From Jeongeupia sp. USM3 (lineage in GTDB: Bacteria > Pseudomonadota > Gammaproteobacteria > Burkholderiales > Chitinibacteraceae), in NCBI RefSeq assembly GCF_001808185.1, contig NZ_CP017668.1:868001-932000 (forward strand): 64,000 bases of DNA, read 5' to 3'. The position numbers and the translations under genes are program-made. Positions 18,447-27,441 of the stretch are shown one piece after another. The notes beneath the pieces were generated by a model. It worked only from the letters and a program-made list of their open reading frames with translations. It was not told the origin of the DNA and searched no databases. Numbering within the stretch: position 1 is the stretch's first letter; each line of letters opens with the position of its first letter.

Positions 18447-19991
18447 TTAGCCAACAAAGCCGGCGGCCCGAAGTGCGGGATAGGACACGTCGTAATACTT
18501 GCCACTGGCCGTGACCAAACGGGCTTTCGTTTCACCCGCCAGCGCAACGGTCACCTCGACCTTCTCCACCGTTTCGTTCTTGGCGAAGTGCGACAAGTCG
18601 ATCGAACCCGCAACCACCACCGTATATGTAGTTGTTGCTTGCAAGGTGCTTGGGCCTTGCGGCAAGGTCACCGACACCGTGGCACTCCCGGATGCCGTCG
18701 AACCGGCAATCGCCGAGCTGATCACCTCGGTCGGCTGACCGTATGCTGGGACCACGCGCAGCAGCACTGTATTACCAGCCGGGACATTGGTGGTCTGGAA
18801 AGTCACTTGCACCGGATTGGTCGTGCTCGCCGGCAAGGTCACGTCGGCATTGCCGGTCGGATTGGCCGGCACGTTCTGGCCACTCACGGAGGCAATACGA
18901 ATCGCCGGCACATCGGCGATGAAAACCGGGCCGGGTTTGTCGACCGCATAGGTCGGTTGAGACGTGCCATTGAACGTTACAGCCTCGCCTTCAAACCGGA
19001 TTCGTCCGACCGAACCGCCATAGCCATTTGTGTTACCCGTCGAATCACAATACTGCCGACGCGAATTGTTGTAATTGATGCAGCCACCGTTTGCATACAC
19101 TCCACCATTCCCAGCGATGGTGGTCGCCACAAGGCGAATTGCTCCGCCGGAGCCGCCTGCGCCTTGGCCACCGACATCCGTGCCAGCTACTCCGCCGGCA
19201 TCGCCGCCGGTCGCATCAATTGTGCCCGTCAGTGTAATTTTTCCAGACGAGGCCAACAAAATGCCGCCGCCGCCGCCGCCGCCGCCGGAGCCAGGGAAAT
19301 TCTTGCCGCCACGCCCGCCACCACCACCAGACCCACCAATTAATGGCTGCAGCAGTGCAGATCCGTACGACTTACCAAATGTTTTAATTGCATTCACACC
19401 ACATTGGTAAGCGGCATAGTACGCATAGGCTGCTGTCGCATAGCCACCGCCGTTTCCGACGTAAGGGTAGTAGCTATAACCATTTGCACAACCATTCCCC
19501 CCCTCAATCCCTCCCGGCCCTCCTCCCGGTCCCAATCCTGCCCCACCACGAATAATTTCAGCCCGCAGCGCCGCGTCTTCGCGTCCGCCACGCCCGCCAT
19601 CGTATCCGCCAGGGCCACCGGAACCAGGCACACCATCATCACCCAATACGCCATCGCCGTAGGTACCAGTCGCCTTGGCGTCCAGACCGCGAATATCAAT
19701 CGTGCCGGCAATCGACACATCGCCGCTGGCGAGGATAAACACCGGTGTATTGGCCGAATTTTTCTTGAACTTTACAGTTACACCCGTCGGGATATTTACC
19801 GAGGTGTAGTTCAAGACGCCCGAAGGCGGCAGTTGAATTTCAGTATTTACCGTCGGATTCAGCGCGCCATCGGCACCTGTACTGCCGCTGTTAAAGGCTG
19901 CCATTGCGGATGCACTGGAAAATGCCGCCAATAGCAGGACTACAAGAGAGCCCATTCGGGCAGGCTTCAGTCTCGAAGCAGAAGAATTCAT
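18447..19991 (-). CDS. Glycine-rich secreted protein of the RHS cluster
   Basis: 514 aa from the ATG at 19991, which has GAGG about 11 nt upstream; two earlier in-frame starts are worse placed. Signal peptide MGSLVVLLLAAFSSASAMA. Residues ~50-95 share the 'PTGVTVKF... GDVSIAGTIDIRG' beta-helix type strand pattern seen in its neighbours. Residues ~110-290 are very glycine-rich with GGxGG runs (GGSGGGGGRGGKNFPGSGGG). A C-terminal beta-sandwich region from ~350 is rich in V and T. The sequence is of surface/extracellular type and no enzyme motif is seen. It lies between the IPT-repeat and giant FN3 genes on the same strand. Confidence 0.82.
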   Translation of the reverse strand: MNSSASRLKPARMGSLVVLLLAAFSSASAMAAFNSGSTGADGALNPTVNTEIQLPPSGVLNYTSVNIPTGVTVKFKKNSANTPVFILASGDVSIAGTIDIRGLDAKATGTYGDGVLGDDGVPGSGGPGGYDGGRGGREDAALRAEIIRGGAGLGPGGGPGGIEGGNGCANGYSYYPYVGNGGGYATAAYAYYAAYQCGVNAIKTFGKSYGSALLQPLIGGSGGGGGRGGKNFPGSGGGGGGGGILLASSGKITLTGTIDATGGDAGGVAGTDVGGQGAGGSGGAIRLVATTIAGNGGVYANGGCINYNNSRRQYCDSTGNTNGYGGSVGRIRFEGEAVTFNGTSQPTYAVDKPGPVFIADVPAIRIASVSGQNVPANPTGNADVTLPASTTNPVQVTFQTTNVPAGNTVLLRVVPAYGQPTEVISSAIAGSTASGSATVSVTLPQGPSTLQATTTYTVVVAGSIDLSHFAKNETVEKVEVTVALAGETKARLVTASGKYYDVSYPALRAAGFVG

Positions 19992-20053
19992 GAACATTTC
20001 CTCAAAGCACAATTACAAATAAGTCAAATTGGACAAACCGCATCACGACCCAA

Positions 20054-23000
20054 TCACTGGGGAACAACCACACTCACCGAATTGGCTGGCGTCCCTTCGA
20101 CCGAGGTCATGCCGCCAGGTACTTCCAGCTGAATCACCCTGCCACCCAAGGTGGCATCTGCATCAACGGTGACAGAGGCCGTCAGCATTTCGCCAAAATT
20201 GTCTTGCGACCAAACCAGCTCGTAGATCGACCGAACCCCATTATTCGGCGCAAATGAGATGCCAGTTACGCCTTTCAGGTTTGAGCCACGTACCGTCAGC
20301 ACGGTTTGCTTGCCACGCTCGAAGTTCAACGGCGAAACCGAGGCCATTGTCGGCAAGCTGCCAATGCCGAACGCGGTATTTCCAAGGACTGTGGATGCGA
20401 TGCGCCTGCCGCTTGCATCGGCCAAAATCACCGTCCTTGTCGTTTGCGATGCATCCGGCGCCACGGACACCGGTACGGTCAGGCGCGCACCGCCTTCCGA
20501 GCTCTGGAAATCGCCCAAAATAATGCCCGTCGACGGTGAAACCGAAACGGATGTCACTGCATCCAGGCCATAGCCGGTAATCACCACATTCGCAGCACCG
20601 CCTTGCAATACGCCACTCGGCGAAATGCCGTTGGTTGCGCTACCGACAATCACGCCAATTTGGCTGGCGGCCAGCGTGCCCGTGAACGACACCTGTTCCG
20701 GCGGAATGGACTCACCCACCATGACACCGACCAAATCGGAAGCCAGCATCACGTCACTCTTGATCTGTGCAACTTCGCCGACAAGTACACCCACAAGCGG
20801 TGCAGCAATGCTGGGGTAGCGGTTACCGACTTCCTTGGCGATCTGCAGGGTATTGCCCGGGCGCGGTGTCGCACTCGAATCCCCGGCCGGGGTCGTAACG
20901 ATGACCGTTCTTTGGCCACTCTGCGCCTCTGCGGCAGCGGTGACATTGAACTTCAGCAGCGTGCCTTCCGCATCGGTTTCAAACGGTCCCGAAATGCTCA
21001 GCCCCTGTGACGGCTCGATACGGATCGCGGAAACGTTGAGCAGATTCTTGCCACGAACCGACATCACCGCGGTGGCTTGACCTGCCTGCACCACTTGCGG
21101 ATCAACCGATTGCAACTCGGGCAATGGCGCCGATACCAGGAACTGCCCGTCGGTGACACGGGAGAACGTGATCGGTTTATCTTGCGCAGTCAGCACCAAG
21201 CGGCGGAGACCTAACGTCGCATCTGCCGCGACACGCACGGTGAATCGCAGCTCGCTCCCCTCTGCATTACTGGTCGGGGAGCCCTGCAAGCTGATACCCG
21301 TCGACGGCACGAAGCTCACGGCACTGACGCCCTGCAGCCCGGAGCCACGTACCGTCACCTGCGTGTCGGTACCGATCACCCCGGCATTCGGTGTCACTTC
21401 GGTCGCACCTGCGCCAAAGAGCACGCCAATCTGATCCGAGTTGGGATCGAACTGCAAAGGCTTCGCCGGCGGACCTGCATCGCCAACAACAACGCCAACC
21501 GCGGGCGAAATAATCGGTGTGACCGAGCTACCCAGTGCAGATACAACAGTCAGGCTATTCGCTTCACCGGCTTGCGACGAAGAGAGACCTGCAGGCGTCG
21601 CCACCTGGATCAACTGGACTCCCAACGGCGCATCCGCGGCAACTTCCACAAATGCGGTCAATTTGCTGCCGTCTGCAGCAATCTCTGGCTGCGAATCGAG
21701 CTTCACGCCGGCGCCGGGCGAAGCCTTAAGGCTCGCCTGCTGCAGATTTCGGCCACGGACTTGCAACTTGATCGTCGAACCGCGAACAGCAAACAGCGGC
21801 TCAATCGATTCAACAACGGGCAGGCCGGCCATCAGGTCAAACATGGCTTGGGATGGGTCCGCAAAGACCAACTCCTTACCCGCAGCATCCTTCACAACCA
21901 GGCGACGCTTCCCTGGTACAGCGCCGTCAGCCGGCGTGAACTCAAACCGGATCTGCTCTCCTGCCGTATTGACTGACACATTTCCAACCGTTACGCCGGC
22001 ACTCGGCGACAACGAAACCTGTGCATTCTCCGGAATTCCAAAACCGTAAATGACGTGGTTCGATTTCGACCCCACGATACCCGCAGCAGGAGAAACGCTT
22101 CTAAGCACCGCGCCCAAAGAAACCCCTACATTGGCATCTTGTATAGATACTTGTTTGGTCACAGGAGCCACGACACCCTCAAGCACAATCCCCACCGGCA
22201 TCGCATATGCCGTGTTGGCACCACGAAAATCAGCAGTAATGAAGAGCGGTACACTGATCCGTTGCAAAGTACTGGAGTCGGCAATCAAACTCACCGTTCC
22301 GTCCTGCTTGGGGGTGATGCTGATCTTGGCAGTGGTTTGCCCAGCGGGAATGACCAATGTAGACGGTGATACCGTGGCTTTGCTGGGGTCAGAAATTGAC
22401 AATGACAAGGTATGGTCGCGGAAATCAGCCTTGGCAAGACGAATGACAATGTCCCGCGATCGACCATCTGGAGGCAGTGCAATGGGGGTTGGCTCGATCG
22501 AGACCGCAGGCGGAATTGGCGCTTGAATTGTCAACGTAGTGGCATTGGAAATAAGGTATTGTCCCAGATGAGCAAAGTCTGGATTACGAGCCTGAACTTG
22601 CAACGAGCCAGCCGCCGTTTGATTTGGCAGCGTCGCGTTCAACTCGCCCGCGCTGATATAGGTGGTCGGCACCGATGCGGAATTGATCACGACCTCAGTT
22701 GCAGCAGTAAAATTACGCCCCAAAACAGTAAGTTGTATCAGGCCACTGCCCGCCAATACGGTCGTGGGCTGCAAGCTGCTGATATTCGGCGTAGGCGGTA
22801 CGATTGTGACTGCATTGGCCACGACAATCTCGCCAGCATCAGTCAAGAAGCGTAGTTCGCGCTTGCCTTGTGCGGCATCAGGATCTGCCTTCAACTGGAA
22901 AAAGGCTTGGCTCGCGGAGCCCCCAGAAAACGGCGTCAACGACAAACCAGCACCGTCGAAACGAGCCTGAGTCAGGCCATCCAGGCGCCCGCCCTTGACT

Positions 23001-23791
23001 GTCAGGGTCACCACTTGACCTTGTTCAATGCTCGCCGGGCTGACTTCTTGGACAAACGGCGAAGCACCGACTGAAACAACGCCAGTCGGCACGATGTACG
23101 GGATCCCCTTGATCCCCCATTTGATGCTCTTAGTAATATCCCCGGATGGAACCGCTACCCCATTCAGCGTGTTGCCGCTAGCCTTGTTTCCCATCCCAGT
23201 TGGTGATGCGGCCAAGTCGATGCTAATTGCTGCTCCCAGCTGATTTTTAATCGTCAAATAGTTAAAGGCCGGTGCGGAACCATTGACGATCAAGCCACTG
23301 CCATTCTCAAATTCCACATAGTTTAGCGACGTGTTGACAGTACCCGCACCAAATGTCCATTGCTTCCAATCACCAGGAGCAGCAGCCTGCCCCAACAAAG
23401 TCTTTGCAGAAAGTACGCGAATCGGGTTTTCAGCCGTACCCTGTGCCTGTATTCCACCAGCCAGAACCGAAATTCCGGTGTTATTGCTCATATACACGCT
23501 AACGCCAGGATCAATCGTCAGCAGCGCCCCGTTCTGTATGGCAACGTCAGTGGTAACAACGTACGGACTGCCATCCATACTCCAACGCGTATCCGCATCA
23601 ATAACACCAGATACCGTCGTTTGTGCCGCCAACGCAACGCTGCCAGTCAATAGCCACGCAAGTACAGATATGCAGAACGCAAGATGACGAAAAATAATGG
23701 ACACACAGCTTCTACCCGCACGCGATGGCCGCAAGATAGACATCGTAGACATAGGGATTCCAGAAACCGGTCGATTCAGAATGGGGGACAT
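20054..23791 (-). CDS. Giant secreted IPT/TIG-repeat protein (~1245 aa)
   Basis: Start taken as the ATG at 23791; another ATG 13 codons on (MSTMSILRP) is nearly as good, and no ribosome site is convincing. Signal peptide ends near SVALAAQ (FRHLAFCISVLAWLLTG core). Residues ~60-240 resemble the beta-helix module of the 2171-aa neighbour (GALLTIDPGVSVYM, GDWKQWTFGAG). Then several IPT/TIG-like Ig repeats follow, with openings such as ISSLQPTTVLAGSGLIQLTVLG and VESIEPLFAVRGSTIKLQVRG. Six short echoes of a (V/I)GVxxGE/A motif separate the repeats (LVGVLVGEV, LVGVMVGES, QIGVIVGSA, AVGVVVGDA, QIGVLFGAG, NVGVSLGAV). It is the first gene of the same-strand cluster. Function unknown. Confidence 0.85.
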   Translation of the reverse strand: MSPILNRPVSGIPMSTMSILRPSRAGRSCVSIIFRHLAFCISVLAWLLTGSVALAAQTTVSGVIDADTRWSMDGSPYVVTTDVAIQNGALLTIDPGVSVYMSNNTGISVLAGGIQAQGTAENPIRVLSAKTLLGQAAAPGDWKQWTFGAGTVNTSLNYVEFENGSGLIVNGSAPAFNYLTIKNQLGAAISIDLAASPTGMGNKASGNTLNGVAVPSGDITKSIKWGIKGIPYIVPTGVVSVGASPFVQEVSPASIEQGQVVTLTVKGGRLDGLTQARFDGAGLSLTPFSGGSASQAFFQLKADPDAAQGKRELRFLTDAGEIVVANAVTIVPPTPNISSLQPTTVLAGSGLIQLTVLGRNFTAATEVVINSASVPTTYISAGELNATLPNQTAAGSLQVQARNPDFAHLGQYLISNATTLTIQAPIPPAVSIEPTPIALPPDGRSRDIVIRLAKADFRDHTLSLSISDPSKATVSPSTLVIPAGQTTAKISITPKQDGTVSLIADSSTLQRISVPLFITADFRGANTAYAMPVGIVLEGVVAPVTKQVSIQDANVGVSLGAVLRSVSPAAGIVGSKSNHVIYGFGIPENAQVSLSPSAGVTVGNVSVNTAGEQIRFEFTPADGAVPGKRRLVVKDAAGKELVFADPSQAMFDLMAGLPVVESIEPLFAVRGSTIKLQVRGRNLQQASLKASPGAGVKLDSQPEIAADGSKLTAFVEVAADAPLGVQLIQVATPAGLSSSQAGEANSLTVVSALGSSVTPIISPAVGVVVGDAGPPAKPLQFDPNSDQIGVLFGAGATEVTPNAGVIGTDTQVTVRGSGLQGVSAVSFVPSTGISLQGSPTSNAEGSELRFTVRVAADATLGLRRLVLTAQDKPITFSRVTDGQFLVSAPLPELQSVDPQVVQAGQATAVMSVRGKNLLNVSAIRIEPSQGLSISGPFETDAEGTLLKFNVTAAAEAQSGQRTVIVTTPAGDSSATPRPGNTLQIAKEVGNRYPSIAAPLVGVLVGEVAQIKSDVMLASDLVGVMVGESIPPEQVSFTGTLAASQIGVIVGSATNGISPSGVLQGGAANVVITGYGLDAVTSVSVSPSTGIILGDFQSSEGGARLTVPVSVAPDASQTTRTVILADASGRRIASTVLGNTAFGIGSLPTMASVSPLNFERGKQTVLTVRGSNLKGVTGISFAPNNGVRSIYELVWSQDNFGEMLTASVTVDADATLGGRVIQLEVPGGMTSVEGTPANSVSVVVPQ

Positions 23792-23809
23792 GAGGAGTGC
23801 TGCGTGCAA

Positions 23810-24634
23810 TCTTGTTGATTATTATTCGATCGACAGAGCCAACCCTGGCTGGCGGGTATTTTTCAACGAAATCCTGGCGACGATGCTGCGTAGCTGCGCC
23901 ATCCCCACGGCTGGCAACGCAAGATGAAGCAGGTTTTTGGTCAACCGTTTGGTACGCAGGGAACACAGTTTGAATGTCACGCCGATTTGGCGAGACAGGA
24001 GTGCACAAGACCTTTGCCCCATCAAAGGCACTCCCTCGAGAACTCGACGTCCGTTACCGAGCGGCCGAAGGCCACGTCCAAGCCATGACACCAAGGGATA
24101 GGACCGCCCACGAAATCCGTAAGCAAAGGCCGGCGCAAGCCCTGACCTGGCCGTTAGAACGCAGGCAACTCCGCAACCCTTACCCAGAACCAAGAAGGGG
24201 AAAGATGCAACACAGGAGACCGCGCAACGCGCGTACAACGCCAGAGAAGAGAACACATCTCTGAACAAACACAATCCAGACAAACCCACGAAAAGCCCCA
24301 AATTTATAGGTATTTTTTACAAAATTACCACAAAAGAAAGGCACAAAAAATACTCACGTCTGTTTTGTTGCAACTTCAGCGCATTTCTACGCACAGGGCA
24401 TGCAGTGACGTTTCACGCCCCGGCCCCGCATGTACACGGCAACAGCGCCAAAATGTCGAGGCCTGCTGCACAGCGCTGCCAAGGGAAACGCATAATTCGG
24501 TGTACTCGGACGTCCTCAGTGCTGTCAGAAAACTCCCTGCCTCAAGCTGTCGTTCATCAAACCAGTCCTGCAAAATTTCACGGACCGCTTAGGAGCCCCC
24601 GCAAATCTGGTGACGACCTTTCTCCCTGTTGTGA
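23810..24634. other. Stretch without a convincing gene upstream of the secreted-protein cluster
   Basis: About 0.8 kb with only short overlapping reading frames on both strands and no recognisable protein or good ribosome site. An A/T-rich patch at ~24300-24365 stands out. The promoter of the minus-strand cluster should lie in 23792-24300, but no clear -35/-10 pair was found. Confidence 0.4.
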
Positions 24635-24859
24635 TCAAAACACAGTATGGCGATGGAAGTTGCTGGCTGAGCTGATTGTCGCCCTACCTTCCCAGAGCGA
24701 TGCGAGCCCCTCTTGCAACTCGGCGCACTCAAGCTCGGCAGCCCTTTCTGGCCATGCACTGAGAATGCCGGGCAGCCCAATAGCACTCTCAAGGCGCACC
24801 TCGTCAGAACAGCGACGGCAAACTGGCGGGGCCTTCGGGGAGGCGTGACGAACAACCAA
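24635..24859 (-). CDS. Small hypothetical protein with a CxxC motif (doubtful)
   Basis: 74-codon frame from a TTG with AAGGGA just upstream. The product contains VCRRC and an alternating acidic/hydrophobic stretch (SAWPERAAELECAELQEGLASLWEG) that looks more protein-like than the surrounding frames. It lies downstream of, and on the same strand as, the split Gp2-type gene, so it could be part of the same element. No family is recognised, and a competing frame on the same strand overlaps it. Confidence 0.25.
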   Translation of the reverse strand: MVVRHASPKAPPVCRRCSDEVRLESAIGLPGILSAWPERAAELECAELQEGLASLWEGRATISSASNFHRHTVF

Positions 24860-25095
24860 ACCATCCCTTCAATCGGCCGGTCGGTCCAGACGCCACTGAT
24901 CCTCGAAAAGGAAAGTTCTCGCCGAGCAAGCGGGACGGACAGAAGCCCGTCCCCCGGGCCGGTCAAAACGACGCGAGAAGGAGGCGAGATGCTGACTTCG
25001 AATCTGCAGGTCGCGCAGAGGTACCATCGCTCTCACCCGCGGCTGCAACACCGATTGCATCCACTGCATTACTCACATGCCCTGCAGCCTTGCAC

Positions 25096-25618
25096 TCAGC
25101 ATCTGCTAGCCCCGAACCCATGGACTCCATCGCCGAAGACTTTGGTCGCGGCCTTGCACAGGTAGCTGGTCCGGTAGAAGAAGTCGTCCACGCCCACCAT
25201 GCCATCGCGGTGTAGGTGATAGCAGGGGTTCTGCGGTACCTCTACCAGCCCGGCAGCAGCCTCCACCGGGATCCCTAGCGCACTGCCCCAAGCCTCGCAG
25301 AGCCGGTTGAACATGTTGTCACGTCCGAGCTCGAACTGCCCTAGCGCGCAGAACGCATCTTCGTTCAGCAAAAACGCGACGTGGTAGTGCGGACGGCCCT
25401 GCTGGCCCTCCTCCCTCGCCCAGACATACCGTACCGATGAGCCGTGAGCACCTCGGTGATGCGCACGCGCCAGGTACCGGTTGTGATCGATCTTGGCTTT
25501 GAACGATGCGACGAACCGGCTGATGACCTCGTTGCTCTCGATCCAGCTCGGGTACATCTGCGCTGCAGGAAAACGTAGGTCCACACGGAAGGCAAAAACC
25601 CGTGAATGCTCCGATAAC
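25096..25618 (-). pseudogene. Inovirus Gp2-type (YagK/YfjJ) gene, 3' part, cut off by IS481-family element
   Basis: Encodes from SEHSRVFAFRVDLRFP to HGFGASRC and stop. It includes the family's replication-protein-like features: FRVDL strand, YVWAREEGQQGRPHYHVAFLLN with the two-histidine HYH motif, and a late YLCKAATKVF segment. The 5' part of the gene lies on the far side of the IS element (26699-26838). Joining the two halves with one copy of the GATAAC duplication restores an uninterrupted 218-codon frame through VVNAL-SEHSRVFAF. The intact family is found in filamentous phages and in P4/CP4-57-like satellites. This copy is inactivated unless the IS excises precisely. Confidence 0.85.
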
Positions 25619-26594
25619 TGTCGGGTTCCGCTTGTTTGTAGATTTTTTTCTTGAACAATTCCGGTCGCTCTGTTTGCCACATTTTCAGCGACTCGATCGG
25701 TGACCGGAAGCCCAGCGCTTTTTGCGGGATGTGATGGTTGTAGGCGTTCCGGTAATCGTCCAACGTCTGCGCCAATTCCGCTGCACTGGCAAAGCGGGTC
25801 TGCTTCACCAGCTCGCTGATCCGGCCGTTGAAACGCTCGACCATGCCATTCATTTGCGGCGTGCGCGGCGGGATCAGCCGATGCTCGATCCCCAAGGCTG
25901 CACAACGGCGATCAAACACGTGCCGTCCGCTCGGGGTCTTGGCTTTGCTGGTGAAGCGATCGGTGAATTGGCTGCCATTGTCGGTCAGCAGTTTCTCGAT
26001 TTTCATCGGCGCCGCCTTGTACAGGCGCTGCAGGAAGTCGACGCTGCTGGCTTCGGACTGATCCGGGTAGATGTGCAGGAACACCCAGCGGGTGGCCCGG
26101 TCGATCGCGACGAACAGGTAGCTGCGCGAGGTTTCGTCGGGCATCTGCGGCAAGTACTTGATGTCCAAATGGAAGTAGCCCGGTGCGTAGTCCTTGAAGC
26201 CCTTGGAGGGCGCGGCGGGTTCTTCCGGCTGCAGTTGCGCCTGCAGTGTCTTGAGGTTGCCGACGCCTTCGCGCACCAGCAGCCGGTTGATGCCGGATCG
26301 GGTGGCGTTCGGGTTGATGAAACGCTGGGCCACCGCGGCCAGGTCATCGAGCGGCAGCAGCAAGGTGGTGCGCAGAATCAGCACCAGCGCTTCCTGCGTC
26401 TGGGACAAGGTAGTGTGCAGGGTATGCGGGCGGTGCGACCGATCGGTGAATTCGTCGCGCGTTTGCCATTTGCGGATGGTGTCCTTGCCGACGCTGTAGC
26501 GCAGCATCAGCTCGCGCTGCGAGAGGCTGGAGTGGCGGATTTCCTCGCGGGTGAGCGGTGTGGTGCGGGCATTGCTGTGCAGGCGGTGGCTCAT
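25365..26594 (-). CDS. IS481-family transposase, reading through the element end
   Basis: Starts at the ATG of MSHRLHSNARTTPL. An N-terminal helix-turn-helix region (SLSQRELMLRYSVGKDTIRKWQ) is followed by the DDE integrase core: first D in YFHLDIKYLPQM, second in LLTDNGSQFTDRF, E in NGMVERFNGRISELV. About 325 codons lie inside the element. The frame has no stop before the terminal repeat, which itself encodes KQAEPD, and continues some 84 codons into the interrupted Gp2 gene in another frame. The enzyme should cut and join the element ends. The host-encoded tail is an accident of this insertion site and could affect activity. Confidence 0.93.
   Translation of the reverse strand: MSHRLHSNARTTPLTREEIRHSSLSQRELMLRYSVGKDTIRKWQTRDEFTDRSHRPHTLHTTLSQTQEALVLILRTTLLLPLDDLAAVAQRFINPNATRSGINRLLVREGVGNLKTLQAQLQPEEPAAPSKGFKDYAPGYFHLDIKYLPQMPDETSRSYLFVAIDRATRWVFLHIYPDQSEASSVDFLQRLYKAAPMKIEKLLTDNGSQFTDRFTSKAKTPSGRHVFDRRCAALGIEHRLIPPRTPQMNGMVERFNGRISELVKQTRFASAAELAQTLDDYRNAYNHHIPQKALGFRSPIESLKMWQTERPELFKKKIYKQAEPDSYRSIHGFLPSVWTYVFLQRRCTRAGSRATRSSAGSSHRSKPRSITTGTWRVRITEVLTAHRYGMSGRGRRASRAVRTTTSRFC
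25613..25618. repeat. Target-site duplication, left copy (GATAAC)
   Basis: The six bases immediately outside the left terminal repeat are GATAAC, identical to 26699-26704 outside the right terminal repeat. Confidence 0.9.
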
Positions 26595-26698
26595 GGCTGG
26601 CTCGCATTGACAGACTGAGTGATCAAGGTACGCAAAAGCGCGCGTGCCTGGAAGAGTGGCCAGCTGCGCTTTGGAAGCCAATCAGACGAAACCCAACA
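25619..26698 (-). mobile_element. IS481-family insertion sequence, 1080 bp, complete
   Basis: Bounded by imperfect 20-bp terminal inverted repeats: TGTCGGGTTCCGCTTGTTTG at 25619-25638 and, on the minus strand, TGTTGGGTTTCGTCTGATTG from 26698 to 26679 (15 of 20 identical, mostly C/T differences). It is flanked by a 6-bp GATAAC duplication and carries one DDE transposase. Ends beginning TGT and a short duplication agree with the IS481 family. It is inserted in an inovirus Gp2-type gene in the same orientation. Confidence 0.93.
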
Positions 26699-26704
26699 GA
26701 TAAC
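26699..26704. repeat. Target-site duplication, right copy (GATAAC)
   Basis: Identical to 25613-25618; together they mark the insertion point of the IS481-family element. Confidence 0.9.
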
Positions 26705-26838
26705 GCGTTGACGACGACATCTTGCAGGCGATCGAGGTAATCGTAAATGAATGGCCCTTTATCCTGCTGGACCGGCAGACCTCGAAAGTGCGGATCAATG
26801 TGAAGCGTCAGGTTGGGATTGCGATGATGGCGGGACAT
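26699..26838 (-). pseudogene. Inovirus Gp2-type (YagK/YfjJ) gene, 5' part, cut off by IS481-family element
   Basis: Encodes MSRHHRNPNLTLHIDPHFRGLPVQQDKGPFIYDYLDRLQDVVVNAL before the reading frame runs into the IS. The ATG at 26838 has GGAG 8 nt upstream. The NLTLH ... FRGLPVQ..KGPFI..YL pattern is the typical N-terminus of short inovirus Gp2-type proteins. The remainder is at 25096-25618. An alpA-type regulator lies about 600 bp upstream on the same strand. Confidence 0.85.
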
Positions 26839-27441
26839 GATGAACTCCGGTGGAAGGTACATATCCTGACTTAACGAGGTATTTTTTAACCTGCACGATC
26901 GAAGTAACGATTAAGCCACAATCAGGTTGGTGTATTACCGGTCAATGGGTGGATCGCTTCGACAAGAGATGAAGTCCAAGCTCAGCGAGCTGGCCTACAG
27001 GAATAGACAGAGTCAGCTGAGCACTGCAGGTGCACTGGTGGGAATGCGCTCATTGAGCATGAGCACCTGACCCCATGAACATGGGAGCTGAACGATAGAG
27101 CGATAGAAGAGGAAGCACCTCACAGACAACGCAGGAAGAACAACTCGGGATGATTCAGCGAGTGCAGGACCAGTGCAGAATACGAGCACATAAGCTTCGA
27201 GACATAACAGCCTACGAGCATAAACGTAGAGACGTACAGGTATATAACAGTACGACCAGATAAACATACAAGCAGTACAACAACATAAAAGCATACTACC
27301 AATACCGAGTCAGGCGACAACACGCCCAGCCCGATATTGATTGGTTCTCGTGGACAGAACCCAAAGCGAATAGGGAGCGCAGAGAAACTTAGTCACTCTG
27401 GAAAAATATAACCATACCAGAGCGGCCTGCTCGCTCCTGCT
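26839..27441. other. 600-bp gap between alpA and gp2 with no convincing gene
   Basis: Short frames on the minus strand encode only cysteine/tyrosine-rich hydrophobic strings with no ribosome site. The part at about 27170-27310 has a quasi-repetitive make-up dominated by GTAC, TATG and CGTAG-like words. It could be a leader, a decayed gene or a replication/packaging region of the satellite element; nothing more can be said from the sequence. Confidence 0.4.

Noticed and set aside
23822..24301. 159-codon minus-strand frame upstream of the IPT-protein gene
   Set aside because: No family, no ribosome site, composition like non-coding sequence.
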